From Paenibacillus monticola (GTDB lineage Bacteria > Bacillota > Bacilli > Paenibacillales > Paenibacillaceae): a stretch of 64,000 nucleotides of DNA. Positions 25,860-33,783 of the stretch are shown piece by piece (the stretch's first letter is position 1; every line of letters starts with the position of its first letter). A model generated the notes under the pieces. That model ran no database searches. It was given only the letters and a program-made list of their open reading frames with translations, and had not been told where the DNA came from. Made by a program: the position numbers and the translations under genes. The stretch covers positions 1 to 64,000 of the forward strand of contig NZ_WJXB01000009.1 of the NCBI RefSeq assembly GCF_009664975.1, read 5' to 3'.

Positions 25860-27782
25860 TTGGCTCAAGCAGCGCATACCTTAAATCCTTCCAAGCCTTT
25901 AGGACATGGCCACAGCGTCAAGCGACATACCGGGCTGATGGATTGGATCACCACCGTCGATCATAAAAAGATAGCGATTCTGTACCTTATTGCTGGGGGA
26001 TTGTTCTTTGGAATTGGAGGATTTGAGGCCATCCTGATCCGTATCCAGCTGATTAAGCCGATGAACAGCTTTCTGGATGCCCAGACGTTCAACGAGCTGA
26101 TTACGATGCATGGCACAACGATGATTTTCCTTGGTGTCATGCCGGTCATCTTTGCACTTATGAATGCGGTTATCCCACTGCAGATCGGCGCACGTGATGT
26201 AGCCTTTCCTTTTCTGAATGCGCTCGGTTTCTGGACCTTTCTGTTCGGCGGTATTCTGCTCAATCTTAGCTGGGTTATGGGTGGCGCTCCCGATGCGGGC
26301 TGGACTGCTTATACCCCCCTGTCCACGAGTACTTACAGCACTACACATGGGGTAGACTTTTATACGATTGGGCTACAGATTGCCGGTCTCGGGACCCTGA
26401 TCGGGGGTATTAACTTTCTGGCAACGATCATTACGATGCGCGCACCGGGAATGTCCTTTATGCGCATGCCGATGTTTGCCTGGACTACATTTATAACCTC
26501 TGCGATTATATTGTTTGCTTTTCCCGCAATTACAGTAGGGTTGGTCCTGCTTACGTTCGACCGGATTATCGGGGCTAATTTCTTCGAGGTTGGCGCTGGG
26601 GGCAACCCGATCCTCTGGCAACATATTTTCTGGATATTCGGTCATCCAGAAGTATATATACTTATTCTGCCTGCTTTCGGAATTATTTCTGAGGTGATTC
26701 CTACTTTCGCACGTAAACGCTTGTTTGGGTACAGCTCGATGGTGTTCGCAACCATTCTAATTGCCTTTCTTGGTTTCATGGTCTGGGCGCATCATATGTT
26801 CACAACGGGTCTTGGACCCGTAGCGAATGCCTTGTTCTCGGTATCGACGATGCTGATCGCTGTTCCGACAGGGATTAAGATCTTTAACTGGCTGCTTACC
26901 ATGTGGGGCGGGCAAGTACGCTTTACCACGCCGAACTTGTTCGCTGTTGGCTTCATCCCCACGTTTACGATGGGTGGAGTAACGGGTGTCATGCTGGCCT
27001 CCGCGCCTGCAGATTTCCAGTTCCATGATACTTATTTTGTTGTAGCGCATTTTCACTACGTTATTGTGGGTGGCTTGGTGCTTGGCCTCTTTGCGGGACT
27101 GCACTATTGGTGGCCCAAAATGTTCGGGCGCATGCTTAGTGAGAAGCTGGGTAAGTGGACGTTCTGGACTTTCATCCTGGGATTCCATTTGACCTTCTTT
27201 GTACAGCATTTTCTAGGCTTGATGGGCATGCAGCGCCGCGTATTCACATACTTGCCAAATCAGCACTTCGATGTGCTTAATCTGGTCAGTACGATCGGTG
27301 CGTTTCTGATGGGTGTGGGGATGATTATCTTCCTGACCAATATCTTCTTAACTTCGAGAAAACCTGCGGATGCTGCTGCTGATCCGTGGGAGGATGGACG
27401 GACACTGGAATGGTCTATCCCTTCTCCGCCGCCAGAATATAACTTTAAGCAGACGCCGCTCGTACGCGGGATTGATGCTTTTTGGAAAGAAAAAACAGCG
27501 GGTCATACAGAAATGACTCCGGCAGAACCAGTAGGTTCGATTCATATGCCATCGGCAACCATGCTACCGTTCTTGATGTCAGTTGGAATCTTTATCGCCG
27601 GACTTGGCTTTATGTTCAGTCGGGATGAATTCAAAAGCGACTTTGTCGGCTTTATGTTTAATAATTACCTGGTGACGGCAATCGGTCTTCTTATTACATT
27701 TGGGTCCATGCTGATGAGATCATTGTTTGACGATCAGGGCTGGCATATTGAACCTGAAGAGCTGGAAGGTGAGCAGATATGA
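25860..27782 (+). CDS. ctaD: Cytochrome c oxidase subunit I
   Basis: Catalytic heme-copper subunit of 640 aa with at least 12 core membrane helices, reducing O2 and pumping protons. Visible motifs include the helix VI segment WIFGHPEVYILILPAFG (CuB His and cross-linked Tyr), the HHMFT helix and the heme-ligand pair HFHYV. The start is TTG at 25860, after a run of seven G. It lies 49 bp after ctaC and overlaps ctaE by 4 bp. Confidence 0.96.
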   Translation: MAQAAHTLNPSKPLGHGHSVKRHTGLMDWITTVDHKKIAILYLIAGGLFFGIGGFEAILIRIQLIKPMNSFLDAQTFNELITMHGTTMIFLGVMPVIFALMNAVIPLQIGARDVAFPFLNALGFWTFLFGGILLNLSWVMGGAPDAGWTAYTPLSTSTYSTTHGVDFYTIGLQIAGLGTLIGGINFLATIITMRAPGMSFMRMPMFAWTTFITSAIILFAFPAITVGLVLLTFDRIIGANFFEVGAGGNPILWQHIFWIFGHPEVYILILPAFGIISEVIPTFARKRLFGYSSMVFATILIAFLGFMVWAHHMFTTGLGPVANALFSVSTMLIAVPTGIKIFNWLLTMWGGQVRFTTPNLFAVGFIPTFTMGGVTGVMLASAPADFQFHDTYFVVAHFHYVIVGGLVLGLFAGLHYWWPKMFGRMLSEKLGKWTFWTFILGFHLTFFVQHFLGLMGMQRRVFTYLPNQHFDVLNLVSTIGAFLMGVGMIIFLTNIFLTSRKPADAAADPWEDGRTLEWSIPSPPPEYNFKQTPLVRGIDAFWKEKTAGHTEMTPAEPVGSIHMPSATMLPFLMSVGIFIAGLGFMFSRDEFKSDFVGFMFNNYLVTAIGLLITFGSMLMRSLFDDQGWHIEPEELEGEQI

Positions 27783-28405
27783 CAACGCCACACGCAGAAG
27801 CTGCTAATAATACTCTTCCCTACGAGCCGGAAAAGGCGACTCTGGAGGGCCGTAATAAGGTGCTGGGTTTCTGGCTCTTCCTGGGCGGTGAGGCTGTGCT
27901 CTTCGGCACCTTGTTCGCTACTTTTCTGGCCCTACGTAACCAGACGAATGACGGACCTACTGCTAATGAGCTGTTCCATCTGCCGCTTGTTGCGGCAGCA
28001 ACCTTTATTTTGCTGGTGAGCAGTCTGACTAGTGTGTTTGCGATTCAGGCCATGCATCGAAACCGCCCAGCGTTATTGCGCAACTGGCTACTGGTTACCG
28101 TTGGGCTCGGATTAGGCTTCCTTATTCTTGAGATTTATGAGTTTAGTCAATATATTAGGCATGAGGAATTCGGAATGACAACAAGTGCATTCAGCTCTGC
28201 ATTCTATACATTGGTCGGCTTTCACGGCGCTCACGTAGCTTTTGGGATACTCTGGATATTCGTCCTGATCTTACAGATGTCCCGTAAGGGGCTGACGGTT
28301 GTGACTGCACCCAAAGTGTATGTGTCGGCTATATACTGGCATTTTATCGATGTGGTGTGGGTCTTTATCTTCACGGTTGTATACCTGCTCGGAAAGGTGG
28401 GCTAA
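27779..28405 (+). CDS. ctaE: Cytochrome c oxidase subunit III
   Basis: Membrane subunit of 208 aa with five predicted helices, the short form found in Bacillus caa3 oxidases. FLGGEAVLFGTLFATF and FHGAHVAFGILW are family segments; the acidic residue in the first one stabilises proton uptake. Its ATG overlaps the ctaD stop (ATGA), indicating translational coupling. Confidence 0.95.
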   Translation: MTTPHAEAANNTLPYEPEKATLEGRNKVLGFWLFLGGEAVLFGTLFATFLALRNQTNDGPTANELFHLPLVAAATFILLVSSLTSVFAIQAMHRNRPALLRNWLLVTVGLGLGFLILEIYEFSQYIRHEEFGMTTSAFSSAFYTLVGFHGAHVAFGILWIFVLILQMSRKGLTVVTAPKVYVSAIYWHFIDVVWVFIFTVVYLLGKVG

Positions 28406-28409
28406 GGCC

Positions 28410-28733
28410 ATGACGACTGATCAGCATTCGCCAGAGGGTGGAATTAAGCATCGCCACCGGCATGAAGGGCCGCAGCGGCATATAGTAGTCTTTATATTCT
28501 CCATCGTCCTGACACTAATTGCCTTTGCCGCTGTGGCGGCTGGCGGTGTCAATGCTACCTTTGCCGTTATTATCCTACTGGTAATGGCAGTGCTGCAGGT
28601 GATTCTGCAGATGGGCTTCTGGATGCATCTGAAGGACAAGGGACATTTGCTGCCAATTATTTTTATGCTGGGTGGATTTTTTATCGCTGGCACCTGTATT
28701 GTAATGTCGCTGTATTGGGTCTGGTGGGATTAA
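28410..28733 (+). CDS. ctaF: Cytochrome c oxidase subunit IV
   Basis: Small membrane subunit of 107 aa with three hydrophobic helices and a His-rich N-terminus. MGFWMHLKDKGH between helices 2 and 3 is typical of the prokaryotic subunit IV family. It begins 4 bp after ctaE. It aids assembly of the complex. Confidence 0.92.
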   Translation: MTTDQHSPEGGIKHRHRHEGPQRHIVVFIFSIVLTLIAFAAVAAGGVNATFAVIILLVMAVLQVILQMGFWMHLKDKGHLLPIIFMLGGFFIAGTCIVMSLYWVWWD

Positions 28734-28747
28734 GCCAGGAGAGATAG

Positions 28748-28775
28748 AGGTGGGCTGCGATGCCCCCCTTTTTTT
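28748..28775 (+). terminator. Terminator between ctaF and ctaG
   Basis: AGGTGGGC pairs with GCCCCCCT (one mismatch), followed by seven T. It may only partly stop transcription, because ctaG follows on the same strand. Confidence 0.65.
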
Positions 28776-28833
28776 GATTGTGGAACTTGAATACCATCCC
28801 TACCAAGAGAATGCCCGCGAGGAGGCTTAGGCC

Positions 28834-29754
28834 ATGCTGGGATTAGAATATTTTAGCTTTGTCGATCTGTGGAGTCCGCTCTTTCTGGCAGTGATGCTGC
28901 TTCTGGTTGCTGGTTATTTCGTGCTGATCGGTCCGCTTGCCGGATGGTTTCCTGGATCAACCTCTGTGCCTCTCTGGCGGCGGGGGCTGTTTGTCTGTGG
29001 AATGATATTTCTCTATCTGGCTCAAGGAGGCCCACTTAGCCTGCTGGGGCATCTGATGTTTTCCTTCCATATGGTCAGTATGGCCTTGTCCTATCTGGTA
29101 GCCGTGCCGTTAATCATGTTGGGCATCCCGGACTTTATATGGCGGGCTGCGCTAAGAGTTAACCCACTGCAGCGTTTATCCTTTCTTGCTCGCCCTATTG
29201 TGGCTGCGCTCCTGTTCAATGGATTATTCTCTCTGTACCATATTCCGGTTGTTCATGACTATGTGATGCTGCATTTTACAATTCATCGCAGCTACTATGC
29301 CGTATTATTTCTGACATCTGCCTTGATGTGGTGGACATTGATTAATCCGTTGCCGGAGCACCGGATGGTTGACGGATTGGGTAAGATTGGTTTTATCTTC
29401 TTGAATATGGTGTTGCTGACGCCTGCCTGCGGGTTGATTATCTTTGCGGATCATCCACTGTATGCCACGTATAGTGATCCGGATACCTGGGCGCAGGCCA
29501 TGGGCTATTGTGTAGCGGGGAATCCGACAGCCTTGTTGCAGGCATTTGGAGGCCCGACATTCTTCGGAATCATGTCCCCAAAGGTGGATCAGCAGGTCGG
29601 AGGCATTGCGATGAAATTCATTCAGGAATTTATTTTTGCCTCTATGCTTGCTTATGTGTTCTATCATTGGTATAAAAAAGAGAACGGGCAAGAGGATGCA
29701 GAAGCATCTATGCCATCCTCCGAACTGGAGGGAGGCCGTTTGACTCGGGTTTAG
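28834..29754 (+). CDS. ctaG: Cytochrome c oxidase assembly factor CtaG (caa3 type)
   Basis: Integral membrane protein of 306 aa with seven or so helices of the caa3_CtaG family, needed for copper delivery or assembly of the caa3 oxidase. Conserved His-containing helices include HLMFSFHMVSMA and LYHIPVVHDYVM. GAGGAGG is upstream of the ATG. It lies 101 bp after ctaF, past a terminator, so it may be expressed at a lower level. Confidence 0.93.
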   Translation: MLGLEYFSFVDLWSPLFLAVMLLLVAGYFVLIGPLAGWFPGSTSVPLWRRGLFVCGMIFLYLAQGGPLSLLGHLMFSFHMVSMALSYLVAVPLIMLGIPDFIWRAALRVNPLQRLSFLARPIVAALLFNGLFSLYHIPVVHDYVMLHFTIHRSYYAVLFLTSALMWWTLINPLPEHRMVDGLGKIGFIFLNMVLLTPACGLIIFADHPLYATYSDPDTWAQAMGYCVAGNPTALLQAFGGPTFFGIMSPKVDQQVGGIAMKFIQEFIFASMLAYVFYHWYKKENGQEDAEASMPSSELEGGRLTRV

Positions 29755-29779
29755 CTGGTGACTGTCGAGGAGGATAATC

Positions 29780-30244
29780 ATGGATATTTTCACACTGTTT
29801 CCAACGATCAGTACATTTTTCATCGTAATCAGTGCGGTGTTGGTGGCGATAGGCTGGAGACTCATTATTATGGGCAAGCGCGAAGCACACAAGAAGACGA
29901 TGATTGCTGCCGCGATCGCGGCTATGTTGTTCTTCATCGTCTACGTCTCAAGAACACTGTTCGTGGGCAATACAGAATGGGGAGGGCCGGATAATCTAAA
30001 GACGATTTATCAGGTGTTTCTAATCTTTCATATTGTATTGGCAACGGTGGCGGCTGTATTCGGACTGACCACATTAACGCTTGGATTTAAAGCGAAATAT
30101 GCCAAACACCGCAAATGGGGCAGAATCACATCTATGATCTGGTTTGTAACCGCCATTACCGGTGTTATGGTGTATGTGCTGCTCTATATACTGTATCCAG
30201 GTGGACACACAAAGCCGGTTTGGGAAGTCATATTAGGTGCTTAA
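29780..30244 (+). CDS. DUF420 membrane protein
   Basis: 154 aa with four hydrophobic helices of the DUF420 family (YozB-like), often found next to cta genes and thought to help heme-copper oxidase assembly. It shows paired His in the second half (HIVLAT, KYAKHRKWG). It starts 25 bp after ctaG with GGAGG and ends the operon. Confidence 0.88.
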   Translation: MDIFTLFPTISTFFIVISAVLVAIGWRLIIMGKREAHKKTMIAAAIAAMLFFIVYVSRTLFVGNTEWGGPDNLKTIYQVFLIFHIVLATVAAVFGLTTLTLGFKAKYAKHRKWGRITSMIWFVTAITGVMVYVLLYILYPGGHTKPVWEVILGA

Positions 30245-30257
30245 GCTTAGAGGACTC

Positions 30258-30303
30258 GGCCTGTGTATCTGTTGTTCCGAATTGGAGCAACTGGTCACAG
30301 GCC
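30258..30303 (+). terminator. Hairpin ending the cta operon
   Basis: GGCCTGTG at 30258-30265 pairs with CACAGGCC at 30296-30303, with further inner pairing. The T-run is poor, so termination may be incomplete. Confidence 0.5.
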
Positions 30304-30324
30304 ACTTTGAGGTTGGGAGGATGC

Positions 30325-30352
30325 AAAAAAGCTGTCCCTCTGCAAGACAGCT
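30325..30352 (-). terminator. Terminator of the HD-GYP gene
   Basis: On the minus strand a 7-bp AGCTGTC stem is followed by six T. Confidence 0.75.
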
Positions 30353-30357
30353 CAAGC

Positions 30358-30969
30358 TTATAAAGTTAGCTGCTGATCGGTTAGCATAAGAAACTGTTCC
30401 ACGATATTAGGGTCGAACTGTGTTCCAGCTGCACTTCTTAGTTCATTTTTTGCTTGCTCTATGGAGCTTCGCTCACGGTAGCTGCGAAAGGATTGCATCG
30501 CATCATAAGCATCAACAACAGAGCATATCCGAGCGAGTAGAGGAATGTCATCTCCTTGTAAACCGTTTGGATAACCTGTTCCATTCCATCTCTCATGATG
30601 GAAGCGGATGACATCCGTAATACTGTTATTAATACCAGGGAAATCTTTGGCCATTTCCGCACCAAGCAAAGGATGCAGCTTCAAAATATTCCATTGCTCT
30701 TCAGAAAGCGGCTCTTGTTGATCTAGTATATGTACAGGAATGAATGATTTCCCGATATCGTGCAGAAAGCACCCTCGCACAAGATTATTCTTGTCTTTTT
30801 CACTAAGCTTCATCGAAATAGCCAATTCTTCCCCCAGAATGGCAACTCTCACGGAATGACGATGAGTCTCTGGATGCTTATTACGCAGGAAATTCATCCA
30901 TACGCTCACATGCGCTTCTTCCGATAGAGCAATTTGTACCTTTTTTACCAGTGCTGCTAACTCCCCCAA
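30358..30969 (-). CDS. HD-GYP-type phosphohydrolase
   Basis: Cytosolic HD-domain protein of 203 aa. The metal-binding HD pair is His70-Asp71 in LHDIGK, and HHERWNGTGYP at 124-134 gives the HHE and GYP signatures of the cyclic-di-GMP phosphodiesterase branch. No sensor or receiver domain is attached, so it is a stand-alone catalytic domain. It starts at TTG (30969) after GGAGGGAG. Its upstream region contains the left copy of the 42-bp repeat at 31063-31104. Confidence 0.85.
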   Translation of the reverse strand: MGELAALVKKVQIALSEEAHVSVWMNFLRNKHPETHRHSVRVAILGEELAISMKLSEKDKNNLVRGCFLHDIGKSFIPVHILDQQEPLSEEQWNILKLHPLLGAEMAKDFPGINNSITDVIRFHHERWNGTGYPNGLQGDDIPLLARICSVVDAYDAMQSFRSYRERSSIEQAKNELRSAAGTQFDPNIVEQFLMLTDQQLTL

Positions 30970-31062
30970 GCTTCTCCCTCCTTACTATTTCTTGCGTATT
31001 CACACAAAATTCAATACATAAAATAACATCATGAGAAAAAAAAGGAACAAAAGCAACAAAAT

Positions 31063-31104
31063 AATGTCGTACAATATCACTTATACGACATTTATAACGA
31101 CGAA
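31063..31104. repeat. Left 42-bp inverted repeat (IRL) of the recombinase cassette
   Basis: Exact reverse complement of 32197-32238. Within it, 12-bp arms AATGTCGTACAA and TTATACGACATT (one mismatch) flank a 6-bp centre TATCAC, the layout of tyrosine-recombinase crossover sites. It ends 12 bp before the recombinase start codon. Confidence 0.9.
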
Positions 31105-31115
31105 GGGGTAATGGA

Positions 31116-32081
31116 ATGAGCACAGAGCGAACGACATCTACTTATTTTCAACTAGCTGTTGTAGACCATGATGAGACATCGAACAGTGATGAACAAATCG
31201 TCCAAATGTTTTTGGCGACCTGTTGCAGAAACGTAAATACACGACGGAATTATGAACGGGCGATCATCGCCTTTCGTAAGTTCATCTCGAATACGGCCTT
31301 AAAGGATGTAACCTGGAGGGAAATTGAAGCCTATAAAATATTTCTAATTCAAGGGGGAAACAGCTATCCGAAGCAATTTGCTCCGGCAAGCATTGCTGCA
31401 TTTCTAGCACCCTTAAAATCATTTTATAAATGGGGAAGTGATCAGCATATTGCTTTTTTTATTAAAAATCCTACAGCTAGCGTCCGAATACCTACTATTA
31501 CAATTACCAGTAGACGGAACTTTTTAACTAAAAGAGAAGTAGGTGATTTACTCCGCGAATTGCATAAACAGAGCTTACGGAACTATCTAATCGGGCTAAC
31601 TCTTGTAATGTTAGGATTGCGTGTATCCGAGCTAACTGCAATGAAATGGGGGGATTTTCATACAGATCCACTCGAAACCTCGATTTGGTTGACCATTGCG
31701 AATGCAAAGGGTGGTAAACGGAGAGAAATCAAAGTGCCGGTTATTCTTTGGGAATTATATTCCCAATTATCAAACTCACTTGCGGAAGACGGTGATCCGG
31801 ATCGCGAGCTTCTGATGTTTCCATTATCTTCAAGACAGGTGGAACGAATTATTAAGAATGCCGGTGAATTCAGCTTCATCGAAAAAAAACTGACTCCCCA
31901 CTGGCTGCGACATACCAATGCGACGCTTGCCTTACTGCAGGGAGCAACTCTTCAGCAGGTGCAGGAGAATCTTGGACATTCTCATATCAATACAACTCAG
32001 CGTTACTTGCATACCGTTCAACAAATTCAAAAGGCTGCTCCGGATTTTGTGGAAGATAGCCTGCGTGCTTTTATTGAATAA
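31116..32081 (+). CDS. Tyrosine recombinase (phage integrase family)
   Basis: DNA strand-exchange enzyme of 321 aa in the XerC/D size range. Residues 27-125 form a SAM-like core-binding domain; the catalytic domain runs from about 135 to 315. Catalytic residues are visible: Arg169 in LGLRVSEL, Lys198 or Lys201, His262 and Arg265 in HWLRH, His288 in LGHSH and nucleophile Tyr297 in TTQRYLHT. All are intact. AAGGGG precedes the ATG and partly lies in the flanking repeat. There is no attached phage or conjugative gene. Since both flanks carry the same site in inverted orientation, the enzyme may invert or mobilise its own gene (inference). A XerC/D role is less likely. Confidence 0.9.
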   Translation: MSTERTTSTYFQLAVVDHDETSNSDEQIVQMFLATCCRNVNTRRNYERAIIAFRKFISNTALKDVTWREIEAYKIFLIQGGNSYPKQFAPASIAAFLAPLKSFYKWGSDQHIAFFIKNPTASVRIPTITITSRRNFLTKREVGDLLRELHKQSLRNYLIGLTLVMLGLRVSELTAMKWGDFHTDPLETSIWLTIANAKGGKRREIKVPVILWELYSQLSNSLAEDGDPDRELLMFPLSSRQVERIIKNAGEFSFIEKKLTPHWLRHTNATLALLQGATLQQVQENLGHSHINTTQRYLHTVQQIQKAAPDFVEDSLRAFIE

Positions 32082-32146
32082 GACACAATAAGACAGAATA
32101 TCACTATATTCTCATTTTATAACTATACAGTATTATACAAATGTCC

Positions 32147-32210
32147 TATAATACTAGGAGGGTGAAATTTATGCATAAATGCGAAATACACTCATTTTCG
32201 TCGTTATAAA
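32147..32210 (+). promoter_or_regulatory. Outward-facing TATAAT, ribosome site and short reading frame
   Basis: TATAAT at 32147-32152, then AGGAGGG and an ATG at 32171 that opens a 12-codon frame ending inside the right repeat. No good -35 box is seen. The signals point out of the cassette toward the right flank; inversion would turn them toward the HD-GYP gene. Confidence 0.35.
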
Positions 32211-32238
32211 TGTCGTATAAGTGATATTGTACGACATT
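32197..32238. repeat. Right 42-bp inverted repeat (IRR) of the recombinase cassette
   Basis: Perfect inverted copy of 31063-31104. The distance between outer ends of the two repeats is 1,176 bp, the size of a small mobile element. Confidence 0.9.
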
Positions 32239-32248
32239 TACGTTATTT

Positions 32249-32268
32249 TTCGACATAATTTTGTCGAA
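32249..32268. repeat. Palindrome beside the right repeat
   Basis: TTCGACA-TAATTT-TGTCGAA: perfect 7-bp arms, 6-bp centre, 10 bp outside the right repeat. Its arms resemble the TGTCGTA/TACGACA halves of the repeat. Starts of TACGACA (32230) and TTCGACA (32249) are 19 bp apart, as are the two halves inside the repeat. No partner exists on the left side. Confidence 0.55.
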
Positions 32269-32387
32269 TTTTAGATTAAATACCCGTTTTTTAGTATCCT
32301 TAATCAGTACTGAGTTCTCTTAGTTTTTACCCTTTTTTTGCGAATCATACTAAAGCTATCCCTACATAATTCCCTACGGAACTTAAG

Positions 32388-32416
32388 AACCGGGCACATT
32401 AGTGTCCGGTTTTTTT
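32388..32416 (+). terminator. Terminator after the recombinase region
   Basis: AACCGGGCAC-ATTA-GTGTCCGGTT with one G-T wobble, followed by T-run. Confidence 0.8.
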
Positions 32417-32437
32417 GTTGTTTTTAGAGTAATAGGA

Positions 32438-32507
32438 TTGACGATGGATAATAAAGGGCATATACTGTGTATATAGATATATACTGTGTATATAGATATA
32501 TACAGTA
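32438..32507 (+). promoter_or_regulatory. Promoter with overlapping YtrA-type operator
   Basis: TTGACG, 17 bp, TATACT at 32438-32466. From 32461 a 19-bp unit (TATACTGTGTATATAGATA) occurs twice in tandem, followed by the inverted half TATACAGTA (32499-32507). The ACTGT...ACAGT dyad resembles operators of YtrA-subfamily GntR repressors, and such a regulator is the second gene of the operon. Binding would cover the -10 box and block transcription. Confidence 0.75.
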
Positions 32508-32577
32508 AGCACACAGAAACACAGCCTTAAATTTATTGTTGTTTACTATAGGAGAAATTGTAAAGCGAGGTTGATTC

Positions 32578-33312
32578 ATGAAGACGATAAAGGATGCCTG
32601 GTTCATGATTCAAGGGGATTTTCGGGGTGACAAACTGAGAGTACTGTGGACTTTTCTGTTTTCGATCCTCTTTATGGGGTACTTGGCTTTACTGACAGGA
32701 ATGGTTGTAGATGACGTATTGGACAGTAATGGGCAGACCGGGTCATTATTAGTGGATTTCTTGCTGGTTTCGTTAATCCCGATGTTGGGATTTACCTTCT
32801 CCCGTCGTACGATGAAATATTGGAGTGAGGATCCATACACAAAGACGCTAGCGTATTTTCGAAGTATGCCTATCCCATCCGCCGTTATATTATGTAAAAG
32901 AAAATTTCAGGCTGTTCTCGCTTTCGTTCTGAATGGGGGGCTGTTCTTTGTCTTAATGTATATCTTAAGCAGTCATTTGAGGATAGAGCTGTCTTTGTCT
33001 TCGTACCTGTCCTTTGCCTTGAGCTGGGTTGGCTTGGGGTTAGTGTTGACTGGGGTATACATCAGTATGGAACTACTGGTTAGTGGCAGAGCTTACTTCT
33101 GGCTTACCATACTGATTGTGCTGCTCTCTATGGGAAGTACATTCTTGATCTGGCTGGCTGGAGGCAACTTGTTCCTCTATAGTATCTCGTATTCGCAGGA
33201 GTGGGGGCTGTTATCTCCAATCATGTGGGGAATGCTGCTGCTGGGGATGATTTCCGTTCAGTTGTTCTCTAAATGGACTATACATCGGCTAAAGAGCCGG
33301 GACCTTATATGA
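32578..33312 (+). CDS. ABC-2-like membrane protein of the YtrA-type operon
   Basis: 244 aa with six hydrophobic helices and no ATP-binding motifs; a permease-like subunit. Not assigned to a named family with certainty. It is the first gene behind the operator-covered promoter and lies 59 bp before the GntR gene. It probably pairs with the ATPase encoded at 33784. Confidence 0.75.
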   Translation: MKTIKDAWFMIQGDFRGDKLRVLWTFLFSILFMGYLALLTGMVVDDVLDSNGQTGSLLVDFLLVSLIPMLGFTFSRRTMKYWSEDPYTKTLAYFRSMPIPSAVILCKRKFQAVLAFVLNGGLFFVLMYILSSHLRIELSLSSYLSFALSWVGLGLVLTGVYISMELLVSGRAYFWLTILIVLLSMGSTFLIWLAGGNLFLYSISYSQEWGLLSPIMWGMLLLGMISVQLFSKWTIHRLKSRDLI

Positions 33313-33371
33313 AGAATCCAACTGGCAGAATGGTCATCCGACATGGCAGAGTGGAAGGCGGGATGTGAAGC

Positions 33372-33767
33372 ATGTGGATACCGATACAAATCAATGAGAA
33401 TAGCGCTGAGCCGCTCTACCATCAGATTGAGACGCAGCTCAGATCGCTAATCATAAGCGGAGTAATTACAGAAGGAACACTGCTCCCCTCTATCCGTGAA
33501 TTTTCCGCAGATCTGAAATGCAGTGTCATTACTGTCCGCCGAGTATATCAGGATCTGGAGAATGAGGGTCTACTGCGGACAAGGCAAGGAACAGGTACTT
33601 TTGTCTCTCATGTAGGGGATGGTGCGATGGAGGGTTACAAACAGGATGCGGTTCGTAAGGCACTAGAGAGTGCGGTAGAAGTTGCGCAGTCGGTTCAGTG
33701 CAGTTTTGATGAGCTACAACAGATCTTTCAGGAAATTGTAGAGCGCAAGTACAAAGGACTGGAATGA
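33372..33767 (+). CDS. GntR-family regulator, YtrA subfamily
   Basis: Repressor of 131 aa: N-terminal winged helix-turn-helix (PLYHQIETQLRSLIISGVI, LPSIREFSADLKCSVITVRRVYQDLENEGLL, GTGTFV) and only a short two-helix C-terminal dimerisation tail, which defines the YtrA type. These usually repress their own operon encoding ABC transporters, often induced by cell-wall antibiotics. The tandem dyad at 32461-32507 is its likely target. Confidence 0.9.
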   Translation: MWIPIQINENSAEPLYHQIETQLRSLIISGVITEGTLLPSIREFSADLKCSVITVRRVYQDLENEGLLRTRQGTGTFVSHVGDGAMEGYKQDAVRKALESAVEVAQSVQCSFDELQQIFQEIVERKYKGLE

Positions 33768-33783
33768 AAGGTGGGCGCACTTA

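Noticed and set aside
31116..32081. Prophage or conjugative element integrase
   Set aside because: No phage, transfer, excision or toxin genes nearby and no tRNA attachment site; the inverted repeats indicate another arrangement.
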